A model generated the notes under the pieces. The model worked only from the letters and a program-made list of their open reading frames with translations. It did not search any database and was not told the DNA's origin. Shown here piece after piece: positions 10,104 to 22,500 of a stretch of 64,000 nucleotides of DNA. Each line of letters opens with the position of its first letter. Positions within the stretch are counted from its first letter, which is position 1. The stretch comes from Phallusia mammillata (Eukaryota; Chordata; Ascidiacea; Phlebobranchia; Ascidiidae): contig QLIY01000409.1 in the NCBI GenBank assembly GCA_003260075.1, positions 1 through 64,000 on the forward strand, read 5' to 3'. The position numbers were made by a program, and so were the translations under genes.

Positions 10104-11918
10104 CATTGACCACAAACCGTTGCTTGTGATTATTTTGCTTGGTTACTGAGCTCATTCTCAAATATTTTTTGTCTGTGTCAAAAAAATATCCCTAAAACAT
10201 TTTTGCACTCAAAGCACAGATGTATTTTTTAAGCATACGTCTAGTTTAAAGTACTTTTGTTTCTTTTCTTGTTGTACAAGGTACAGCGATGAGTCATTAT
10301 AAAAAAACTGACAACATTTTGCAAACAGGTGATACCTGTCTACGTCTGGGCATGCATCATGACGACTTTCGATACGCAGCACGCGCGTTAGTAGATCGAA
10401 TCATCGAATATCATGGAACTGTTCCACGACGCCAAACGTTTCCTGATGTCAAACCAGGTAAAGAAAACTTGTCTTGGTGTATGTTTGAAACTCTCCCACC
10501 GTTCCTGATGTTAAATGAAGTATTGCAAACTTGTCTTGGTAACTCCATTATTTACCGTGCACTGTACTACTCGTATTCAGTTTTATTTACCCCAATGAAG
10601 ACGAACTGTATAGGACGTTGAAACGCCAGAATAAAAATATATTTGCCAGAAGAGGTCTATACACTTGATACTATGCCTGACAGCAATAGCTAATACATTG
10701 TTTTGGTAACTGTTATAATTTTTCAACCATTCCTGATGTTAAACGATGTAGAGCAAACTTACCGAGTCGTGTTGTACAATAGTATATCAATTCACACACT
10801 GTTTCATGCACTGACTGATTTTTTTACACGAAATTATGTTCCCTCTGTAAGGTTTTATGAAGTCTCTTGTACCTGAACAAGCTCCAGAGGACGCTGAAAA
10901 ATGGCCTGAAGTATTTTCAGTCATCGAGGAAGTGGTCATGAAAGGGTTAACCCATTGGTTTTCATCGGGATTTATGGCTTTTCTATCCATGTTGTGCCAG
11001 TTATCCATCTAGGTGAAATGTTATCATCTGCCATTGGATCTCTTGGCTTCCCGTGGGTAAATAATAAAATTGATGATGCAACCATCAACGGACGCATAGG
11101 CAATAAACATTTTGCTAATCGTGGCATATCATTAGAGATCCGTATTTTTGAGAGCTCATGCAGAGGAAAATCGATTTATACATTTGTATTCATAAGTTGT
11201 TTCGGAATTTCGCCTGCAACTAATCCGAAAAAACAACAACACTTGATTGTTATCATGAAGTATTGCGCTAGTTTTAGTATTCAAAGGATGTTCAGTACAA
11301 AGTCGGGCCTAAGTAAAATGGTTTGCAACGCTTCGTAGTTGTTGACTCAACTTGCACTTGGTCTCAGTTATTTCGCAATTTTAATAACTTTAAGAAACTT
11401 ATTGTTTAACTTGTATGATGCTATACGAATACCAGTTGTTGTTTTTAATTGTACTTTTACTATGTTTTTCACACCACCACCGTAAGGCTTCTTCCGGCTT
11501 ATAAATTGAAATATTTGCTAGCACATAAGTGAAATCGCAAAAGATCAGCGGGATATGATAAAACAATTACAAGGATATCCGTGAAGAGAACAGTTGCGTC
11601 GCGATTTCGACGTGACTTGCAGTGTTTTTTTAAGGTGTTTTGGTCAAATTTCTCCAGCGGTTTCCCAAAATTTGGGCTTGCAACTACAACTACAGTTTTT
11701 GGTATTTAAATGAAACACTTACGGTCTCTTAAAACTACTTAGCATCCACCCATACAAAACCTTAAAAAAACCTGGTGGCTTGCATCGACCAAACCAAGCA
11801 AAACCTAAATTCGCGACTCAAAGACAAATTGACGCTCAAAACATAAAGCATAAAATGTACGCTTTGTGCAAATAAGTTTTGGAATAAAAACTCGGCATTA
11901 TTTGAAATAATGGCCAAA

Positions 11919-12275
11919 CAGTGACGTAGCCAGGGAGAGGCCAAAGGGGCCATGGCCCCTCCCAAATTTTCACAGTTGTATATTGAAAAACTTTAATTTA
12001 ATGTAGTTTCGTCACTCATCATTGTGGTTTCGTCTTTCAACTACCAAAGGAATATATAAATTAACAAAAATGACTGTTGTCACTCAAGTTGTAAGCCGAA
12101 ATCCATGCTTTTTATATTTCTGCAGACATGGATTAAATCGATAAAGTGTTTGGCTGTCCCGTCGAACCACAGTTTGGAAAGTCATGTGTTTGGTAAAAGC
12201 ACGCGTTAGCAAAAAGTTGTACAAGACAGCAAACTATTTGGCCCCTCCCAAAATTTTCGTCTGCCTACGCCACTG
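11919..12275. mobile_element. Non-autonomous hAT element, 357 bp
   Basis: Inverted ends CAGTGACGTAGCCAGGG and CTGCCTACGCCACTG, flanked by 8-bp duplications TGGCCAAA/TGCCCAAA (one mismatch). It lies in intron 2 of the decarboxylase pseudogene. The paralogous intron near 32910 reads straight through the site, so insertion followed the duplication. Confidence 0.85.
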
Positions 12276-13684
12276 TGCCCAAATTCTGTAACACCAACCC
12301 AATCGTTTAAAGAGGTTGGTGATTGAAAGTTGGGGGTTCCTTTTTTAAATTTGGAATATTTTTTGAATCAGATTTGCATCCGTTACTATTTATTTAATCT
12401 TTTCTATGAAACCGTGTTTAAAGGCTTCGTCTCCGTCTTGCACTGAACTTTAAACAGTTATGTTGGATTGGTTAGCTAAAGCTTTAGATCTTCCCAAGTT
12501 TTTTCTGCATAACGGGACGGGCCCAGGTGGCGGAATAATTCAAGGTATGAGTACAAGTTTAGTAACAAAACCTTGTTGTAAAGGTCGATTTTATTTCCGC
12601 GCATATATGTCCAAAAATTTCCACACTGCTGATGTTCAATTTCTGTGTTGGAAACATTTCTATGTAGATACTTTAAACGTTCTGTGTAGATACTTTTAAC
12701 GTACTTTAAATTATCTGACATGACTTTTGTCACTAATCTATTTTCTGTAGTAATAAAGACCTGTAGTAGGAATATACAGATGCTGTTACAGATCGGCAAC
12801 GACACGATTTTTCTCTGTACAATATTTTGTCCCTAGTTTAACAAATCTAACCAACGTAGTACACTGGTAATAATTAACTAATCACATGAACTAAACGTCC
12901 AGGAAGACCACTTAAATAAATGGTTGTTTATTTGTCTGTTTCCCGGTAAAGGATAACAGCATTTAATCAAGATCTAAACAGAAAGCATATTATCGTCATT
13001 TTTTATAAACGAAGCTGTGATGATACCAAAAATATAGACATGAACAAAGTCAATAAATAGGTTAATTCCGAACCCCGACTATTTTGTTAAAACAGGCACA
13101 GCAAGTGAATCGACACTGGTGACACTGCTAAGTGCAAGGGATAAAGCAATTCGCACGCAACTGTCTGTTGATCCCAACCAATGTCGCCACGACATTAACA
13201 AACGCCTGGTTGCATATTCTTCGAACGTCAGCCATTCTTCTGTGGAAAAAGCTGGTATGTGTGAAAACGTGCGTTAATGTCCTGAAATATGTAAATTCCT
13301 TTTTTGTGAAGTTGCGTTTAGAGAAACTCCGAAACCGTTTTTTTTTATCCTTTTCTGTACTTTGTAAATTTGTTTTTAAAGGAAAAATAGCGTTTGTTGA
13401 TTTGACATTTGGAGCCGGACGAAATGGGATCACTGAGAGGAACAACTTTACTGGAAGCGATAAAGGAAGACAAAAAGAACGGAAGAATACCGTTTTATGT
13501 AAATAAAAACAACGATTTGCCTTGCATATCGTGTTCGCTAAAAACAATCTACAACAACAACAAATGTAAAACCTTTAGGTTTGTGCTACACTTGGAACCA
13601 CTGCTTGCTGCTCATTTGATAATCTGGAGGAAATTGGACCAATATGTATGTTGGTAAATACAGATAATACGTGCTCTTCATGGT

Positions 13685-13800
13685 TTAATGCAAAATGGCC
13701 CGCCATTTACTCGGCCCGCGGGCCGCATGCCGCCCTCCAAGGGTTTTTGTGTGGCCCGTGAAGTAACTTTCAGAAGTTACGTGTTTCACTTAGGCGGAAT
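13685..13800. mobile_element. Possible hAT fragment
   Basis: GC-rich GGCCCGCGGGCCGCATGCC and GTGGCCCGTGAAG motifs resemble internal ends of the hAT elements elsewhere in the window. No inverted terminus pair or target duplication was found. Confidence 0.25.
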
Positions 13801-14091
13801 ACCCTGTCAGACCCGTGAATTTACACGACACAACCATTCTCTATTGGTAAGTTAGTATGTGCAACGAATTGACACGATGATTGAACGAGCCCATTTTTAA
13901 AATCAGCAATTGCGATTGTTGCGTCATATTTTACACTTGCGTCATATTAGGCCATTGTATCCACACAAAGCAATAAAGCACAGTTGACTCTTTCACTTTG
14001 CTACACTGTATATCTGTTTGTTATTTATAACAATATTGTTTTTAGCTGAAACAGTTTTGTTATTTAACGAATCTCCCGCAGACAATAAAAN

Positions 14092-14360
14092 CAAACATAT
14101 TGCGAGATTAAAATGTTTAATTTTATTTATGCCATTAATTAACTGCATTAAAAACAATATTAGTATTGGACTGTTTCATAAAAACAGATAATAAGCATAA
14201 ATCGTTTCTTGAATAAGAAACTGATATATTTCTGTTATTAAAAGAAACGATTTATGCTTATTATCTGTTTTTATGAAACAGTCCAATACTAATATTGTTT
14301 TTAATGCAGTTAATTAATGGCATAAATAAAATTAAACATTTTAATCTCGCAATATGTTTG
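14092..14360. repeat. Perfect inverted repeat, 119-bp arms
   Basis: Positions 14092-14210 and 14242-14360 read as reverse complements without a visible mismatch, around a 31-bp spacer. An ambiguous base (n) sits immediately before the left arm. A foldback element or a chimeric assembly join are both possible. It lies in intron 6 of the decarboxylase pseudogene. Confidence 0.8.
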
Positions 14361-14655
14361 TTCGATATAGATAGGGCGGCACCCGACTTACCTAAAAGTT
14401 TGTTTTTAGCCCCCAAAGCAGTTTGAGTTTGAGATTCCTGGTTTAGAGATATGTATCGCATTGAATGAATAGGCTGTCAACTTCTAAAAATGTCTTAGGT
14501 CTTTCACCGGTTCGTTTTAGACATATGTATTTCACCAAAGCAATATGCAAAAAATAAACTAAATTAGTTTAGAAAACGAAATAAAATAGATTTTGTTAAC
14601 AGTATGCTAACCATGTCTCGGTTGTATTCAGGTGGTAAAGAAGGTATTTGGTTGG

Positions 14656-14890
14656 ACATCGATGCTGCTTATGCAGGAGCCGCTCTTCTTTGTCCTGAAT
14701 TCCGATTTATCGCCAAAGGATTGGAGGTAAACAAAAAACGACATCATTTGCAAATCACATATTTCTTGGGGGGGGGGCACATCGATGCTGCTTATGCAGG
14801 AACCGCTCTTCTTTGTCCTGAATTCCGATTTATCGCCAAAGAATTGGAGGTAAACAAAAAACGACATCATTTGCAAATCACATATTTCTT
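14656..14890 (+). repeat. Local duplication split by a G run (exon 7 region)
   Basis: About 112 bp covering exon 7 and its donor is repeated after GGGGGGGGGG (14768-14777), with a few substitutions. The left copy joins the exon-7 acceptor and the right copy joins intron 7. A gene with exon 7 duplicated this way would not be translated normally; an assembly duplication is likely. Confidence 0.8.
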
Positions 14891-15089
14891 GTCATCATTT
14901 TACATGCACTGACAAACTATAGCAGTACAAGTAGTTTAATTAACATATTTCGCAATCAGTTTCTTTTATAGTTTTCTTCTTCTTTCAACATGAATCCTCA
15001 CAAAGGGATGATGGTTAACCATGGCTGTTCGACGTTATGGTAGGAACGCATTCATTGCTGTTTTATTGCTGAATATTATTATGGGTCAC

Positions 15090-15840
15090 TGTCACGTTTC
15101 GTTTTCACACGTACGCAAAAGATTGGGACTGACTATCGGAAGTTCCTTAACAGCTAACGCTCGTGTACTCTGATCGGCAACCAACCTGTCCTTTTACATT
15201 TATTCACGTCCAACCACACGTAATCAAAGCAACAAATTCACTAGGCCGGCACTACTTGGGGAAAAAGGCGGTAACTTGCTATGACCATTTCCTATAGATA
15301 AAACCATAAACACTGCAGTGAGTATCGGCGAAGTGATAAAACTGGCACACTAGAACAATAACAACACAATAGCGTCTGCAACGATAGATTCTAGAGTCTA
15401 GACTCTAGACCAGTGGTTCTTAACCTTTTTTCTGTTGTTACCCAAAAAATGTTTTGATGGATATCAATTACCCCTTATTAGATACGTTTGCCATCGAAGT
15501 TACTTCTTTTTTTATTTTGAAAATGTGGCAGGACGCCGATAAATCTATTAAGATTGAATTTTTATTGAATTATTTTGAATACATTTTACCCTCATTACAA
15601 AATGTTTGCTGGTTGCAATAATGATAACCAAGAATCTAATGATAACTATAACAGAAAATCTATGTTACCCCTTTTAAAATGCCAAATTACCCCTTTGGGG
15701 GTAATTACCCACAGGTTAAGAACCACTGCTCTTGACGGACAGAAATTGCCGGTGATAAGTTGTAATATTGTCATGGGGCGGTTCAGAACATTTGTGACAG
15801 TCACTCCCCAAGATACTCCAGCTTGTATTTTCTAGTTTTT
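15090..15840 (+). repeat. Dispersed repeat, copy 2, split by a hAT element
   Basis: Matches 440-900. The homology is interrupted exactly by the element at 15411-15728, which confirms that insertion. It occupies intron 8 of the decarboxylase pseudogene. Confidence 0.7.
15411..15728. mobile_element. Non-autonomous hAT element, 318 bp
   Basis: Ends CAGTGGTTCTTAACCT and AGGTTAAGAACCACTG are perfect inverted repeats. Flanking 8-bp duplications are CTCTAGAC and CTCTTGAC. The repeat copy near 820 is the empty site. Confidence 0.9.
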
Positions 15841-17596
15841 ATTGGTTGTGTTTCTTATGTGTTACTTAATAGATTGTCAAAGAACGGGCACGAATGGATT
15901 GCAGTAAAGACAGATAAATTCGCAATTGAAAATCGCAGTCATTCAAGGATGTCAGCACAGTACATCTATTTTGTTCAGTAAATGCAGCTGTATTATGTCT
16001 GTGTGGAACGAGATTTTATTCCAGAAGCCAAAATTATCCCAGAACCAGCTTAGTACATAGGACAACCGGTGTAAAACCAATGCAATCACATATTTTGTTT
16101 TAAAACAGGTTGAACTATATATGGACGAAATATCAATATGACCCAGTTTACCGTTCACTTTTACTATTAGGAATAAGTATTGGTGTACGGGAGCTCCTTG
16201 ATTTGGTTGATGATACATTCATTCTGTGTAGCTGGTATTAAATGATTCTAATAGTAAACTGTATTACAGGTTTAAAGACAGCTCTCATGTGAAAAACGCT
16301 ATGACCGTAGATCCACTTTATCTTCGACACGGTGACAGCGAAAGCGGGATTGATTACAGAGTATGTTACAGTTGTTTGTTTTTTAAATTTGACGCTTAAC
16401 AGCGTTGTGGTCTTATCGTTTACTCGCAAGATATTTGCAATCCTATTTTGTGTTTGCGCTGTTTCTGCGTTTTTTGCAATCCATAGATTCTATTGCATTT
16501 TGGGTAAGCTAACTTAAGGTTCAAAACCATCCCAAAATCGACCTTATTAGCCGCCTGACATCTTTCTTGCAATTTAAACAAACTTATTTGGGTTCACACC
16601 TTACTGCTGTTGTTACAATGTTGTTGAATGTTCGCAGATTTTCTTTGTTTTTTTTACCACTGTTGTATATTGCAGCATGGTTTCAGATTTTATTTCAGAG
16701 CCTTCAAAGTTTACAGTCTACGTCGCACTGTTTCAATTAATTGTACGAAATCATATTTTATTTGTCTTGTTGGTTTTCCTGAAAAAGTTACAACTTAAGT
16801 TTTCAAATTGACGTACATACATTACTTGGCGTTCCTCTGCTATCCTGAAGTTGTTTTTTTGTTTCAGCACTGGCAAATTCCGCTTAGCAGGCGATTTCGT
16901 GCTATTAAGCTTTGGTTTGTGTTGCGCATGGTTGGTTTGGAAGGACTGCGAAGTCACGTGAGAAGAGGTGTTGCCGAAGCCAAACACTTGGAGGAATTAG
17001 TAAAAACAGACGAACGATATGAAATGTTGATTCCTGTTGTGATGGGCCTTGTTTGCTTTCGTTTAAAGCCCGATATCTTGGGCAAAAGGGTTAGTACGCA
17101 AAACTATACATTTTAATTTTTTTACTGATTAAAAAATAACACAAATGAAACCAAAAAGATAAAAATATTTAGATGCATTAAATTGTTTCTGTTTTGCACT
17201 TGGAACTGTTTTATAGAACTTAGAACCCTTTGATAAGCATTCAGTTTAGTGCAAAATTCGTAATAAACAACAAAGCTTGGTAAAAAGGTATGATTTATAA
17301 GCGAACTGTAACGTAATTATTTATTTCGTTTCAAGCTGTTTAGTTCCGTTTTGACAAATACATTGACGCCTGAAACTTAAATTGTTCTAGAAAGCAAACG
17401 ACGTCAACAGAAAACTTTATGAATCAATCTTGGCCGACAGAAGATTTTTTATCACTCCAGCATCTTTTGGAGGAAAGTTTTGATTAGAATCAGCACCGGG
17501 TCTATGAATTGCAGCACTGAAAAACTTGATGAACTTTGGATAGTCATTCGTGAATTGACTCATCAACTGCTCCCGGAATGCAATGGTGTGATTTAA

Positions 17597-19587
17597 ACAT
17601 TGGCCTAATGCATCGGCTTATCGTATTTTACCTCAGGAAACTCTAATTTGCATTACTCCCTCCCAGGGTTTTTGTGCTGCAACTTTTTGTGTCATCTTGT
17701 GTGTCATATGTAATTTTATGTGTGTCACAAAAAGCATAAATGAGGCGCCATTTGTAAAAAATACCTGTTACTTCAATTTAGTTGAAACTGGATAGGAATT
17801 ATATTTTTTGTTTCAATTTTGATAATTAATCTAAAAAGGGCATTCTCATTTTGATTTATATGTCTTATTGAACTGTTACGGAATGGAACCCCTTGTTTTT
17901 CATTACGCAAACGGTTTCTGGATTATATTTAACAAATATGTCGTTCAACTGGTGTAATGTTAAACAAAAATACGGGGGGGGGGTACCCTTCTCCCATTAC
18001 GAATTTTATGTATTTGTTGCACATAAACAAATAAAAAATACAAACAATATATTTCAAAACACATGGCTCATTTTCCCTCCTAACTATGAAACTCTGTTCC
18101 GCTTGACCGCCCCAGACACAAACACGAAACATTTCATGCATGACCTTACCTAGAAAGTGTTGTTTTTTCGATTTTTTAAATACTCTTTGCTATTTTCTAA
18201 TACTTTTTCTAAGTAATGCTCTTTCAAAGATGGTTCTTAAGCCAAACCTTAAAAACGTTTTAATTATTGGGACGGTTGCAATGCTCGTTGACACTGAATC
18301 TTGTTTTTTAAATCGTTTCGATTGTGTTGTCGAGCAAAACCGAATTTATTTACATTCGACATGATTCGTTCCTTTGAGCTTAGTGTTGCACAAATTAATT
18401 GAGTTAGTTTCGTTTATTCTGAATGTCTGTTTTTTACAATCGTTAAGCATTTCACCCTACTTAGGCCTACTACAGACCAAAACATTAGTTTTGATAACGA
18501 TGAGGTAAGCGACACACACACACACACATTTTTGCTACAATTGAACGTTATACGTGCCATCCCTTGACATTTTGTTTTGATCGAAACGTACCTGTGTTGT
18601 GCCTATATGTCTTCACAAATATGTATTTCTTGAATCTGACATCATGACTTCATTTGTGACGCAAATTAACAAAAATCAAAAACTCGTTTAAATTTGTTGT
18701 AACAAAATGGTTGGCTAGACTATACAACGCAAGTACCTAACAGCGATAACAAACTATAACGACAAATAGCAAACCAAAAAAGCATGAAGTAACAGTTTGA
18801 TTAGATTTTTCGCAATACTTTAGTATATAAAACACAAGTTATGTTGTGTCGTTGCATGGATTAAGGCAGAGGCGGGCAACTTCTTCAGTCGGCGGGCCTG
18901 ATATATGAAAATGAAATACTTGGCGGGCCGGATTTCTGAATCGATACATTAATCGCGTATTTATCTGGTGATTTAAAACGGAGTTTGACCTTCTAAGACC
19001 TAAACCAAATACAATCAAGAACGTCACAATCACAATACAGTCCAAACAATCTAACCGATACTACATAAAAATTTTCACCACCGCAAATTTAATGCATACA
19101 CCACAGACTTAGATGCTACTGAAACACTAAATAGGCTACACGTGTGGAAACAAAGGAAACCGTGAAAGCAGGCCTCACACAAGGTTGGCAGTTATGTCGT
19201 AACCATGTACGTAAGGTACAATGGTAACAACGGCGGGAAAGTTTTTTGATATTGGGAAGCGTAACCGTTACAACTATAATTTGACGTAGTAAGCAAGTAG
19301 TGGGGGATTGCGGCAGACTGTGGCCGCGGACTCATTATCATGTAAGACCGGATAATGTCTGCGGGCCGCTCAAAATCCCGTCGCGGGCCGTATGTTGCCC
19401 GCCATTGAATTAAGGTAAAGTTAAGGTTTTGGGTTAAGTTAAATGCAGTTCACAAAATATATACACGATTATGTATCTGCCAAGTGTTAATAAGAAAAAA
19501 ACAGCTATCATTAGATGCTTGCGATAGACAATAGCTTACCTAAGGGTCTGTAAAAATCCTAATTTAGGCCTAAATGAACATTATTAA
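17597..19587. other. Intergenic spacer, paralogous to 52984-53640
   Basis: No gene recognised. Reverse-complement similarity to 52984-53640 runs through much of this interval, as the 3' flank of two inverted decarboxylase copies. It contains a G10 run at 17974-17983, a short CA repeat near 18513 and a hAT element. Confidence 0.6.
18867..19407. mobile_element. Non-autonomous hAT element, 541 bp
   Basis: Ends CAGAGGCGGGCAAC and GTTGCCCGCCATTG, with 8-bp duplications GATTAAGG/AATTAAGG. The paralogous flank near 53100 lacks it, consistent with insertion after the inverted duplication. Confidence 0.85.
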
Positions 19588-22500
19588 TTAAATTGTGAAT
19601 TTGTTTTTAGTCAGCAGTTTATCAGTAATTTCTCGTGTAACTTTCCAAAATTCATCAAGTTTTGCCGTGCTGCAGTTCAAAGACCCAGTACTGATTCTGA
19701 TCAAATATTTTCCTCCTACAGATGCAGGAGTAATGAAAAATCTTCGGTCATGGTGTATCGCTTCGTACAGTTTTTCGTTTTCGTCGTTTGCTATCTAAAA
19801 CAAAATTCACCCAAAAAGATTAACATGATACTAACACCATTAGGCCTATAAAAAATTAAAACGTTTTCTTCCCGTTTTTATTAATCAGGACAAAAATTTG
19901 TGCTCACCTTGTTGCCCAAGAGTTCTGGCTTCAACCGAAAACAAACAAGACCCAACACAACAGGAAACAAGATTTCATATCGTTCGTCCGTTTTTACCAA
20001 TTCCTCCAGGTGTTTTGCTTCGGCAATACCCCTTCTAACGTGATTTCGAAGTCCGTCCAAACCAACCATGCGCAATACAAACCACAGCTTAATGGTGCGG
20101 AATCGCCTCCCCAAAGGAATTTGCCAATGCTGCAACAACATGACTCAAACATCATAAGGCATATTTTTTTAAAGTGAAAAACTGAAATCAAACTAATAAT
20201 TTAGTACAATGGTTCTCAACCTTAAACCTACACCCGTGCCACCCTGGTTGAGAAACACAGCTTTAGTACCATGTAATCAATTGCTCTGCCCATTTCTTCG
20301 TGTCTGAGGTAAATAGGATTCACATTCATTGCGTTTATCACGTGGGAGCTGTCTTTGAACCTATAAAAGCAACAAATACATTACAATGCCTGCTGCATGA
20401 AATCAATATATTAAACCATGCAGGAATTCGTTTTCCAAATTATAGACTTGTATCATAAAACGATATTTTTTACATAAAATTGTGTTACAACTGAGTTGCT
20501 TTACCACAGTGGTCGGCAACCGCCGGTCCGCGGCCCGGTACCAGTCCGCGAGGAGTTTGTTACCGGGCCGTATAGGTTTTCAGGTTAAATCCTATTAAAC
20601 ATTTTGCCCATGTATCCCGGGGATGATAAACTAAATTATGCGTTTTTATTGCCAAATATATGTAGTTTTTTAAAGACCGGTCCGCGTAAAATTTTAGTTT
20701 CAAAACGGTCCGCAGTGCAAAAAAAAGTTGCCGACCCCTGCTTTACCATAAAGCGGAACAGTCTAAGTTAACCATCATTCCCTTGTGTGGGTTGAAATTG
20801 AAAGAGGTTGAACACTAAAAACAAAAGAAAAAAACAGAATGAAGTGTGTAATCAACAAAATCTACCGATGTTTGTATATTTCTAAGTATAATTGAAGTAT
20901 AATATGTAGGACCACATGGAAAAAAAGGCTAATAAACTTTGGAAAATAAATAGTTAATGAAAGTTTCCAAATCAAACCCAGATAAACAACTTGTTAAGAC
21001 ATTTTGTTTTTGACAGAAAAGTTTAGTTTGGGGCAAAAAATTCCGGGTCGAATCGACTTTTCTGGATGTAAGGTGTAATTGTAAATTTGTTGACAAGGAA
21101 CATTTTTTAACTTCAAAATTATGATCTATTCTAACAAATCGCTGTAGTTTTAGAGGGCAAATTGAAATGAACTCGGTGCTACTGTCGAACTACGTTTGCA
21201 ATGCTTTTTAACATTTAGTCGAATAAAGTTGGATTTGTTTTTTACGTTAATACCTCTAAGCCTTTGGCTATAAATCGAAATTCTGGACAAAGAAGGGCAC
21301 TTCCAGCATATGCAGCATCAATGTGCAACCAGATTCCTTCTTTTTCACCTACACACAAATAAAATACGTCTGTGTTACCTGTACACAAAATTAATGGTTT
21401 GTGCATCTACATATTGGTTCAATTTCCTCCAAATTATCGAAAGAACAGCAAGCTGTCGTCCCCAATGTGGCACAAACCTAGAAGTTGTAAAATAGGCTTT
21501 CATATACTTTATTAATGAATAGTATGGCCAAAAGTAATTCATCAAATCGGCATTCTTACATAAAATGGTATTCTTCCATTCTTCTTGTCTTCCTTTATCG
21601 CATCCAAAAGAGTTTTTCCTCTTAGTGATCCCATTTCGTCTGACTCCAAAAGTTTCAAATCAACAAACGCTATTTTGCCTTAAAAACAATTTAAAGTTCT
21701 CTATTGCCTATGATTTTCTAATCAATTGCAAGCTATATGACTCTAATAGCAAACGCTATGGACCTATTCGATACCTGCTTTTTCTACAGAAGAATTGCTG
21801 ACGTTTGAAGAATATGCAACCAAGCGTTTGTTAATGTCATGACGACATTGGTTGGGATCGATGGACAGTTGTGTGCGAATTGCTTTATCCCTTGCACTTA
21901 GCAGTGTCACCAGTGTTGATTCACTTGCTGTACCTTTATTTAAATGAAGGGAAATTAGTCTATCAGTCACTGATAAAAAACTATAGTATCGTCCAAATTC
22001 ATTTCGGACTGAACAGAATTACTGTGACGTCACCCGAAATCGTCCATTACGTCACGTGAACTAACTATTCGACTTTAACTGATAATAACTGAAAACATTT
22101 AAAAAAGTGTTACGCGTGCAAATATTCTTACAAAACGCACATACTCTCTTTAAACCGGTGGTTCTAAAACTTATACTGATCAGGTACCACCTGACGACTT
22201 TTTCCAACACCTTAACACTGTTTGCATGGGCGGACTAAGAGATATGCCTACTATTCTTAATTTAGACAGCACATTTTGAAACCAACTGATTCGAAGATAC
22301 ACACGAATTTCCAAGACATGAAACCTGAACGAATCATTTCACGATCTGACATGAATTAGGTATAGCAGAAAGCGACTCGCGTACCACTTTAAAAAGCTCG
22401 TACGCGCACCACTGGTTGGGAAGCACCGCTTTAAACTGTGACCAAATATTTTGGTCATGCACATATTGTTTTATTTGTACACTTCGTTTTCGTGATGGGG

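Larger units (their letters stand above)
10289..17596 (+). pseudogene. Aromatic amino-acid/histidine decarboxylase-like pseudogene (copy 1)
   Basis: An 11-exon group II PLP decarboxylase gene, exons at 10289-10457, 10852-11056, 12423-12544, 13096-13254, 13382-13498, 13579-13645, 14632-14726, 14972-15039, 16270-16360, 16868-17089 and 17391-17596. Splice sites and exon layout match intact copy 2. It retains HIDAAYAG-like [10 protein letters not shown], the PLP lysine in NPHKG, the loop tyrosine in DPLYLRH, and HSSVEKAG with the family histidine. Exon 2 carries small indels, exon 3 has an in-frame TAA (TGCACTGAACTTTAAACAG), exon 5 a 2-base loss, and exon 11 a 1-base loss after GGKF. These lesions rule out a normal product. 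It is the inverted duplicate of the gene at 28784-34235. Confidence 0.85.

Noticed and set aside
16751-16987. Minus-strand frame opposite decarboxylase exon 10
   Set aside because: It is the antisense shadow of a clear plus-strand exon.
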